Positions 56,301 through 64,000 of a stretch of DNA of 64,000 bases are shown here, piece by piece. The DNA is from Cladocopium goreaui (lineage: Eukaryota > Sar > Dinophyceae > Suessiales > Symbiodiniaceae), in the NCBI GenBank assembly GCA_947184155.2, contig CAMXCT020000114.1, forward strand, positions 910,848-974,847, written 5' to 3'. The first letter of the stretch is position 1. Each line of letters starts with the position of its first letter. The translations under genes and the position numbers were made by a program. A model generated the notes under the pieces. It was given only the letters and a program-made list of their open reading frames with translations, made no database searches and was not told where the DNA came from.

Positions 56301-56695
56301 ATACAACAGCTTTCTCTTCATGGAACGTTTGCCAACCTAACCAGGGTATGCAAACAACCATCAATCTTGAGATATCTTAAGTCGATGTAAAGCAGTTAAT
56401 GCCAACCATGGATTGATGATCCCTAGGTTGTTTTAATTAGGGTGACCAATTAAAATTATATTGCCCCTATTTGGAGGATACCCCCATTCACAATGAATAA
56501 TTGTTGATTAATCCAGGGTTGACATTGTACAAATCGATTTTTGGGAACACTTCCCTCCTTGGTTTTGTTAACGTTCTCTTTTTGCTGGATGCATTGGATG
56601 ACAGAGCGAAAAACAGTCGCATGAGGGACCACCACACCGTTCACGAGGGCATGCCCTTTAACTTGTGCAGAATTACATGTTCCAGCCTTGGTTTG
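53355..56695 (-). CDS. Exon cluster of an unrecognised minus-strand gene
   Basis: Approximate exons: 53560-53358 (INPKIEKIPQSNLDSLKVLA), 53830-53655 (KGKQLVLGGERAITPEIKHR), 54480-54375 (ESAKVEGNCAKEFLDRWNVE), 54770-54600 (GLPSTALNQYRNRLADWYSI), 55095-54925 (LLQFRPYFAKRFANMVKANN), 55310-55195 (STEELVASELLQQDFQNLRV), 55570-55435 (DMLPLDFPEVFDSLQPKIEQ), 55960-55645 (RHRMALRYSACSKETMEHFH region), 56335-56215 (MKRKLLYCLGQAARMLTLKK) and 56690-56545 (GHALVNGVVVPHATVFRSVI). All are helical and unrecognised. Their spacing (150-350 bp) is that of ordinary consecutive exons. Confidence 0.5.
56061..56207. mobile_element. MITE-like foldback element, family I, copy 2
   Basis: 147 bp with ends CAATGGGAATTCCAGGATCC and (complement) CCTGAAATGGCCATTG. 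The inner pair ACCATATAAGG / TATATATGGTAGGTACC is as in copy 1. The inverted ends have several mismatches, so this copy is older than the one at 33547. Confidence 0.85.
56398..56526. mobile_element. MITE-like foldback element, family II, copy 2
   Basis: 129 bp with ends AATGCCAACCATGGATTGAT and (complement) TTAATCCAGGGTTGACATT. It is diverged from the copy at 41553 but has the same terminal phrase and length. It lies 190 bp from a family I copy. Confidence 0.78.
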
Positions 56696-56978
56696 GGTTC
56701 AACATGGTTCCAACTAAAAATATTAACTTAGCCCTTAAGTACCCCGTATTAACTTAGCCCTTTGGTGGCTGGGGACTCTTCAGCTTATTTATGAAACCCA
56801 GTTATTAAGGAAAAAAACGTTTCTAGCACCATGTCAAGGCACTGCAAGCCGATGAGCTCTAGTTTCAGTATGCTGCTTTATGTGGGACAGCCAGACTTTT
56901 CCTCGGCCTCTTCCACCTAAGCAGCTTCTAACAGCAACAAACAAGTTTTAATAAAACTTGTATTTGAACAAAAATAAA

Positions 56979-57651
56979 ATTACTTTACTTCGTGTGATCC
57001 CCACCATGACATTTATACATTTTCTTACTGACAAATCTTCTGGCATTCTATCTGACATATCTTCTGGCATTTTATCTGGCAATTATTCTATCTGGCACTA
57101 TCTGGCAAATCTTCTGGCATTCTATCTGGCATATCTTCTGACATTCTATCTGATATATCTTCTGGCATATCTTCTGGCATTCTATCTGGCATATCTTCTG
57201 GCATTCTACCTGGCATATTTTGTGGCAGTTTATTATTTTATTTGGCATTCTATTTGGCATACCTTCTCACATTCTATCTGGCATATTTTCTGGCATTTTA
57301 TCTGGTATATTTTCTGGTATTCTATCTGGCATATTTTCTGGCATTCTATTTGGCATATCTTATGGAATTTTATCTGGTATATCTTCTGGCATTCCATCTG
57401 ACATTCTATTTGGCATATCTTCTGGTATTCTATCTGCCCGTTGAGGTGCAGCAATGCATACTGAGCTGGGGAGGTCCCCGGTTGAGGTCTAGCAGTGCAC
57501 ACTGCGCTGGGCAAATCCCAGGTTGAGGTCCAGCGGTGCACACTGGGGAGGAGGAGGACGAGGAGGAGGAGGAGGAGGACAGCTAGCTGAGGAGGAGGAG
57601 GAGGAGAACAGCGCTGATAAAATCTAGCAACCCTCACCTGGCAGGTGGGGA
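56979..57651 (+). mobile_element. Leader-array-trailer element, copy 3
   Basis: Starts ATTACTTTACTTCGTG, with the leader CCACCATGACATTTATACAT and a shorter 12-bp array. Before the trailer it carries three copies of a 45-50-bp unit (GGTTGAGGTCTAGCAGTGCA, CACTGCGCTGGG) and a GAGGAGGAC run. It ends CACCTGGCAGGTGGGGA and is followed without any gap by copy 4. Confidence 0.9.
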
Positions 57652-58425
57652 ATTACGTTGCTTCGAGTTATTCCCAGTATGACATTTATACATTTTGTTA
57701 CTGGCAGAACTTCTGGCATTCTATCTGACATATCTTCTGGCATTTTATCTGGCAAATCTTTTGGCATTCTATGTGGTATATCTTCTGGCATTCTACCTGG
57801 CATATCTTCTGGCATATCTTCTGGCACTCTATCTGGCATATCTTCTGACATTCTATCTGGCATTCTATCTGGCAAATCTTCTGGCGTTCTATCTGGCAAA
57901 CATTCTGACACTTTATCTGGCATATCTTCTGGCATTCTATCTGACATTTTATCTAGTATATCTTGCCAGAAGGTATGTCAGATAAAGTGCCAGAATGTTT
58001 GCCAGATAGAACGCCAGAAGATTTGCCAGATAGAATACCAGATAGAATGTCAGAAAATATGCCAGATAGAGTGCCAGAAGATATGCCAGAAGATATGTCA
58101 GAAGATATGCCAGGTAGAATGCCAGAAGATATGCCATATAGAATGCCAGAAGATATACCACATAGAATATGAGAAGGTATGCCAAATAGAATGCCAGATA
58201 AAATGTCAGATAGACTGCCACAAGATATGCCAGATAGAATAATAGAATCCCAGAAGATTTGCCAGATAATATGCCAGAAGATATGCCAGATAGAATGGTC
58301 GAGGAGAAACTGGAGGAGGAGGAGGACGAGGAGGACGAGGAGGAGGACGAGGAGGAGGACAGCTAGCCGAGGAGGAGGAGAACACCTGTGATAAAATCTA
58401 ACAACCCTCACCTGACAGGTGGGGA
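57652..58425 (+). mobile_element. Leader-array-trailer element, copy 4, head-to-head inverted array
   Basis: The leader is diverged (ATTACGTTGCTTCGAG, then ATGACATTTATACATTTTG). The array runs in the usual sense to about 57955, then switches to the complementary sense (TGCCAGAAGATATGCCAGAT type) to about 58290. The two halves are about 95% complementary over at least 90 bp around the switch, including rare unit variants. The trailer is TGGTCGAGGAGAAACTGG, a GAGGAC run, TGATAAAATCTAACAACCC and CACCTGACAGGTGGGGA. Confidence 0.9.
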
Positions 58426-58640
58426 AATATCAGTTTCTGGTGTACCCTTTTTTTGGTTAAAAAAAGGCAAGGCACCTTTGCCAGATGCCCACAGTGAATT
58501 CACATTTGCCTTTTGGCAGATTTTGCATAGGATGCCATGTGGGCCAACCTTGACCCCGGGAAACTCCTGCTTCCAAAAACTGGCCCTTGATGCCATGTGC
58601 TTGAGCTGGCAAGTCGTTTTGCTGGCCATGGCAGCGGGCT
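58415..58640 (-). CDS. First visible exon of the minus-strand block, zinc-finger-like
   Basis: Minus-strand open segment reading MASKTTCQLKHMASRASFWK then VKVGPHGILCKICQKANVNS and LWASGKGALPFF. The C-x2-C following a short hydrophobic stretch and the N..W..GKG phrase resemble the start of TTF/BED-type zinc fingers found in transposase-derived proteins. The second metal-ligand pair is not visible, so this is only a suggestion. Its link to the exons below 56.7 kb is not proven. Confidence 0.4.
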
Positions 58641-58714
58641 AAGACCCAGGGCATGGGAGAATCTCCAAATGTTCATGTCCGGTGACTTCTGATGATATCT
58701 ATGTGTAGATTCTG

Positions 58715-58860
58715 ATGCTGCTGTTGCTGCTGCTGATGATGATGATGGTGACGATGACGATGATGATGATCATGATGTTGATGTTGTTGATAATGATGAT
58801 GACGGTGATGGTGTTGCTGATGGTGATGACCATAATGATAATGATGATGGTGATACAGTA
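58715..58860. repeat. GAT trinucleotide array
   Basis: GATGATGATGATGGTGACGA with interspersed variants for about 140 bp. The downstream stretch to 59280 (C9 homopolymer at 59002, poly-A runs) shows no gene. Confidence 0.9.
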
Positions 58861-59281
58861 CCAGAGTAGGATTGGAGCCCTGGGGTGCATAAGTACTCAG
58901 TGATGGATATAACAGTCTTGTAGCCTATGTGTGTCCAAATGCTATTGTTACTAAAATGCGGCAGAACACAAATTACATTGTTTAGATTGGATCCTCCTGT
59001 ACCCCCCCCCCCAAGTCAATAAAGCTGAACAGATCGATGCAAATCCCAAATTACGAAAAAACCATATTTTTTTAAAAAAAAACATTGAAACTTAGACTTA
59101 AAACCACATTCCAACATGTAATCATTATCCGAATAAATAATTGTGTGCATGTTTTAATTCCCCGTGATGTTTTGGTTTTCTTTCCGCATCACTTAGATAA
59201 TATGAACCCATAATCACCACAATTATTGGGGCCACCCGGCTTGCCCGAGGTGGGCACCTGGTCAGAGGCAGTCAGTCCGTG

Positions 59282-59850
59282 GGTTCATGAATGAGGGCGG
59301 TAGTAAACAAAACACATAATCAAGAGGTTAGATTTGGGGGCCGTGGACTCATGGATCAAAAAAGGTAGTAAATAAAACACATAATCAATAGATTTGATAT
59401 CGGGGCCGTGGATTCATGAATCAAAACATGTAGTAAGCAAAACACATAATCAAGGTGTTTGGTTCAGGGCGGTGCATTCATGGATAAAAAAAGGTAGTAA
59501 ACAAAACACATAGTCAAGAGATTTGATATCGGGTGTGTGGATTCATGGATGAAAAAATGTAGTAAACAAAACACATAATCAATATGTTTGATACAGGGCA
59601 ATGTATTCATGGACAAAAAATGTAGTAAACAAAACACATAATCAAGATGTTTGATATGGGGCTGTGGATTCATGGATCAAAAAAGAAGGTAGTAAACAAC
59701 ACACATAATTAAAATGTTTGATACGGGGCCGTGGATTCATGGTTCAAGAAAAAAGGTAGTAAACAAAACACATAATCAATATGTTTGATATGGGGCCGTG
59801 GATGGTCATGGATCAGAAATAATGTAGTGAACAAAGCACATAAGCTCCTC
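59282..59850. repeat. About 62-bp tandem repeat, nine copies
   Basis: The phrase AGTAAACAAAACACATAATC recurs at about 60-66-bp intervals from about 59293 to 59835, separated by GTTTGATATGGGGCCGTGGA and TTCATGGATCAAAAAAGG. Copies have diverged. The array lies between the minus-strand exons (below 58.65 kb) and plus-strand exons (above 59.98 kb). Confidence 0.9.
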
Positions 59851-59974
59851 ACAGATCAGGATGCGGGATAGATGTCGGATGATGGCAAAAATAATATTGT
59901 TCCAGAAATAATTGTATGTATTTGGCAAGAATTTGGAATTGTGAAAAACAAATCAGCATTGACATTGAAATTGG

Positions 59975-61807
59975 ATGCCAAGTGGAGCCATGGATGCATC
60001 CTCATCATTATCTGCTGGTGGCACAATGGGGGCATCTGTGCCCTCTGGATCTGGATATCGAGTGGATGAAGACCGGGAGCTGATTAGAAATGTCCTGGTC
60101 AAGTCCACTGAGAGGCACCTATAATCACCTATGTTTGTTATTTTTCTTCTTACCATTATTTTTCACTGTTTTCATTGTTAATTCATTGTTTGTTAGTTTT
60201 CTTCAGCCCCTTGTTTGTTATTTTTTTTCTTAGACGTGTTTTCAATATGGCCGTGAAGCCCAGATTTAAATGGTCCCACTAGATTAACAGTACTTATGGA
60301 TACTTATGGAGATTTTAAGCGCTGTGTGTGAGTAAAAGCAACCCAATCCTTTTGAGGTTTACAATAATGGAAGTGTTTTGTACGTAAAATTTATTCCATA
60401 TTAGAATTTGCAATGACAGTTTTGAGCAAATGTGTGTTTGTGTGGCGGCAGCCGACACTACTTAGTGGACGCATGACACATGGTCCAAACTACTTAGCTA
60501 AGATGCAAGTCAAGTGATTAACTATTATCATTGGTTTTATGTTATTTTACAGACTATGTTTATTTTTGTTTGTTAAAATTGATGTATGGTACCGGTACAT
60601 CAAAAATAATTAAATTTAATAGATTTTGGTGTACTTCCATTTAGGAAATATCCATATGGTGTTCCACAAGGTTGGATTGTGGTGATGATGATGATTTCCA
60701 TTATGGTTTTGATTAGATTTGATAACTATCCTGTATTAGGTGGGAAAAGACTTCGGATGTTTGTTGCGTGCAAACAAACTAATGTGTTTGTACAGCAGAA
60801 GACGAAGTTCCTGGTTTACAAGGCCAAGGGGCCCTCGAGAGTGCTTCCGGACCGTTTTTTGGCTTGAGATTGATTGGATTTGGATGTTTGAATTGGGATT
60901 TGGATGTTTGAATGGTTTGATTTAGTGTTGGATCGGGTATATTCTTTTGATTTGATTTGACCAGATCCCTTGAGGTTTCGATACCGGTTTTGTACATCCG
61001 CACCTGCAAAACACCTCTGGCGACCATATTGACAGCATGGCTTTGCAGTTGATACTGTGGATGGAAGAAATCCGTCACCAATTGGTAAATGGGTTTTCCC
61101 ATTATAACACCATTATTTTCAATGTTACATAGGTACCTAATTAGTTCCTAACTGGTGCAGGATTTCTTCCATCCACAGTATGTGTTTAATTTTTTTTGTT
61201 CCCTCTATGGGTGTTATTTTTGTTGACACAACACCATTCCCTGTGGTTGTTCCCTTATGCTGTTGACGATTAGACATCTGAGGAACATATTGAGTTCAAT
61301 GTGATCCCGGAATCTTCAGATGATATGTGCACAAGGGCACTTGAGCAGGTTTCTTGGCTCATTGGATGTTGCCATGTTCCCTTACCTCCAAATCTGTTTG
61401 TTGCAGGTTCCTGACAAACCTATGGGGATTAAAATAGGTAATTGGATTCTAAACATCATTTGACCCATGACAAGGTCAGAGGATTACTTCATGAATGGGA
61501 TGGGCAAGACCCCATGGCTGTTCTGAAGCGGGTCCATGATGAAGTTCGTGCACCCCTTTTGGCGGCAAGATCTGTAGCCTACATTGATGGGCTGGATGAG
61601 CTTGGTGGCTCTGATGACCCAGACGTCAAAACAGTGGCTTGTCAACGAATCCATGTTTTTTTTTGATGTTCTTGGTTTTTGTTATTAGGTGAATTTCCCA
61701 AAAGAAAACCCTTTCTGAGTTGACATGTCTGAGTTGATTTCCTAGGTTTTCATCGTTCCTGAAGTTGATTCTCCGAGTGGTGAAGAGATGATTGATCTCA
61801 GCGATTT
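59975..61807 (+). CDS. Unrecognised plus-strand multi-exon gene
   Basis: Exon-like segments: about 59975-60110 (GAMDASSSLSAGGTMGASVP, then YRVDEDRELIRNVLVKSTER), about 60740-60866 (KRLRMFVACKQTNVFVQQKT), about 61273-61350 (TSEEHIEFNVIPESSDDMCT), about 61455-61660 (DKVRGLLHEWDGQDPMAVLK, then RVHDEVRAPLLAARSVAYID and GLDELGGSDDPDVK) and a last exon at about 61746-61807 (FIVPEVDSPSGEEMIDLSDF), ending TGA. The acidic C-terminus is clean. No domain was recognised. Between 60120 and 60730 nothing else is evident. Confidence 0.55.
61052..61179. mobile_element. Putative foldback element, family IV
   Basis: A perfect 22-bp inverted pair (ATACTGTGGATGGAAGAAAT and the complement ATTTCTTCCATCCACAGTAT, each plus two bases) lies at 61052-61073 and 61158-61179. 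Weaker pairing continues inward (TCACCAATTGG / CTAACTGGTG). The total of 128 bp matches the size of families II and III. It lies among plus-strand exons. Confidence 0.65.
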
Positions 61808-63367
61808 TTGAACATGGGAAAAAAATCCTAGTGCGATCTAGTGCGGTTGGGGGCGCCGTTAGGTCCCTTTCAGGTCTTGATAATACATATTAGCCATTTC
61901 AGAGGAAATGAATATCACCATGACATGATGGGTAATGATTTAAGCAACATCAGGATTTAACCGTATACATGGGGATATGATGGGTAGTTACCAATAATGA
62001 TCTGGTGGTTCCAATCATTCCAATCATTTATGTTCCATTCTAGTTGGAATTATGATCCCATTTGATGAATAGTTTTGGTGGGTTGAAACCACCAATCACT
62101 GCAGGATGACCTGAATACCTGAATCACGACCACCACTCATTTCAGGTTGATGCTTGCCAACCCACCGCTGCACCTCCTGGGAGGCAGCTTCTTTGCAGCA
62201 GCCGCAGCAGCGGCAGCAGCAGCAGCTGCTGCTGTGGGATGAGATGTGGCTGGTGGGTAATAAATTATATAGGGGATAATATGGATGTAAATACAATAAT
62301 ATAGGGAATAAAATTAATATATAATAATATTATAAATAAATGGATGCAGCCTATGGGTTTAAGGATCACCTATTTACCTATCATAAAAACAACACAATAT
62401 TAATATATAAATCATAAGAATCAAATATATATTAAAAATTATTATATTATATATATTAATTCCCCGCAATTATAATTATAATTAATCTAAGGAAATATCA
62501 ATATTCTTAAATATTAATATATATCTTTAAATTGGAAAAAAATAAGAAATTCAATCGAGATAAATTTAAATTATATTAAACATATATTTATAATTATAAA
62601 ATTTATAATTTTTTTAAAATATAAAAATATATATTTAATTTAAAAATAAATTAGAAATAAATTTAAATTATATATATTTTAATTAATTAATTTATTATAT
62701 ATAAATATATATAAATAATATATATTTCCAAAATTAATAATTTTTATATTTATATTAATTATAAATAATTAATTTTAATAATTAATAATATTTAAATACA
62801 TATATAAATAATAATTAATTTAAAATACAAATAATAATAATTATTTTTAATATTATATATATATTATATATATATAAGAATTTATTTGATTTAATTAATA
62901 TATATAATTTTCTAATAAAAATTATAAATTATATAAATTAGGAATTTAAAAATATTTAAAAATAAATTTTGATATCTTTTAAAAAAAATATATAAAAAAT
63001 ATATTTTAGAAATTATATATATTATTTTTATATTTTTATAAATATAATATTAAATATATTATTATTAATTTTAAATATTTTTTTTTTTTAATAATCCAAT
63101 ATCCAATATATTATATAATTTTAATTATTTCGATCGAAATATTTAAAAATACCTAATTTACAAAATATAATATTTATTAATAATTATCCTAAAATAATCT
63201 ACGAATAAATTATTTTAATAAATACAAAATTATAAAATTATATTATATAATTATCGATAATTATTAATTATTTATTTAAAATATATATATAATATGTAAT
63301 AATATATAAATATATATATAAATTATATATAAAAAATATATATAAAATATATAAAATATATATAAAA
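61808..63367. other. Intergenic: CAG-rich island and second AT-rich block
   Basis: 61808-62150 shows nothing I can assign. At 62160-62240 a CAG-rich island (GCAGCAGCCGCAGCAGCGGC, then GCAGCAGCAGCAGCTGCTGC) begins abruptly and is followed from 62260 by nearly pure A/T DNA to 63367. A minus-strand open segment over the island (EVQRWVGKHQPEMSGG) might be an exon, but it has no support from neighbours. Confidence 0.7.
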
Positions 63368-64000
63368 ATTACTTTACTTCGTGTGATTCCCACTATGACA
63401 TTTATACATTTTCTTACTGGCAAATCTTCTGGCATTCTATCTGACATATCTTCTGACATTCTATTTGGCATTCTATCTGACATATCTTCTGGCATTTGAT
63501 CTGGCATTCTATCTGGCATATCTTCTGGCATATATTCTAACATATCTTCTGGTATTCTATCTGACATATCTTCTGGTATATATTCTGACATATCTTCTGG
63601 CATATTTTCTGACATATCTATCTGGCATATCTTTTGGCATATCTATTTGGCATATCTTCTGGCATATCTTCTGGCATATCTTCTGGCATTTTATCTGGCA
63701 AATCTTCTGGCATTCTATCTGGTATATCTTCTGGCATTCTATCTGACATATCTTCTGGCATTTAATCTGGCATTCTATCTGGCATATCTTCTGGCATATA
63801 TTCTAACATATCTTCTGGTATTCTATCTGACATATCTTCTGGTATATATTCTGACATATTTTCTGGCATATTTTCTGACATATCTATCTGGCATATCTTT
63901 TGGCATATCTATTTGGCATATCTTCTGGCATATTTTCTGGCATTCTATCTGGCAAATCTTCTGGTATTCTATCTGGCATATCTTCTGGTATATTATCTGG
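63368..64000 (+). mobile_element. Leader-array-trailer element, copy 5 (runs off the window)
   Basis: Starts ATTACTTTACTTCGTG directly in AT-rich DNA, with the leader (CACTATGACATTTATACATT) and then the 12-bp array. Within the array a segment of about 300 bp is itself duplicated: the run CATATATTCTAACATATCTTC with its neighbours occurs near 63530 and again near 63795. No trailer is seen before the end of the window. Confidence 0.9.

Noticed and set aside
34293..58425. Helitron identity of the array elements
   Set aside because: The 3' hairpin and lack of target duplication are suggestive, but the 5' TC and 3' CTRR ends are missing.
1..64000. Dinoflagellate spliced-leader relics, tRNA and rRNA genes
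   Set aside because: Looked for the spliced-leader core (CCATTTTGGCTCAAG) and for tRNA T-arm boxes on both strands by eye. No convincing match was found.

Overview
This window looks like nuclear DNA of a dinoflagellate, most likely a Symbiodiniaceae-like species; I cannot name the species. The evidence is: genes split into many short exons; introns that start with GC or GA as well as GT and end in AG before a G; long runs of exons on one strand; a degenerate CCCTAAA (TTTAGGG-type) telomere-like tract; a Copia retrotransposon with a methyltransferase-like domain; and very dense simple, tandem and foldback repeats. No prokaryotic operon structure is present.

Layout. (1) 1-20 kb, plus strand: exons of a Patched/RND-type multipass membrane protein, running in order from the sterol-sensing half (1.48-4.1 kb) to the last transmembrane helix (17.87 kb). 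A TPR-repeat gene (5.70-7.77 kb, with a decayed 3' tail to about 7.98 kb) lies on the same strand inside one Patched intron. (2) 21.4-23.2 kb: CTAT/CTAATCTAT arrays, a 112-bp GC-rich minisatellite and a GT-rich array. (3) 23.3-33.4 kb: a very AT-rich block into which a complete 7.85-kb Copia element has inserted (23646-31491). It has 249-bp LTRs, a TTTAT target duplication and one 2435-residue polyprotein. (4) 33.8-58.7 kb, minus strand: a cytosine-5 DNA methyltransferase gene (33.8-37.2 kb), then about forty exons of one or more unrecognised genes ending at 38003 in a Lys/Glu-rich tail. This block holds foldback elements and a 2.4-kb palindromic satellite (47.4-49.8 kb). (5) 58.7-59.9 kb: the strand changes here, over a roughly 62-bp tandem array. 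(6) 59.9-61.8 kb, plus strand: exons of another unrecognised gene. (7) 62.2-63.4 kb: a second very AT-rich block.

Three things stand out. First, five copies (34.3, 44.6, 57.0, 57.7 and 63.4 kb) of one dispersed element share a fixed leader, an internal array of 12-bp units and a fixed trailer ending in a hairpin. One copy is a head-to-head inverted composite, and another is interrupted by a foldback element. Second, a satellite built on the palindrome CACTACCGGTAGTG grows out of two 316-bp units of nested hairpins. Third, the Copia polyprotein carries a cytosine-methyltransferase-like domain between protease and integrase and about 330 unexplained residues after RNase H, while a cellular cytosine methyltransferase gene lies 2.3 kb downstream.

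Exon limits were read by eye from splice signals and protein continuity. Those given with 'about' are approximate. Family assignments rest on motifs I recognise, not on a search.
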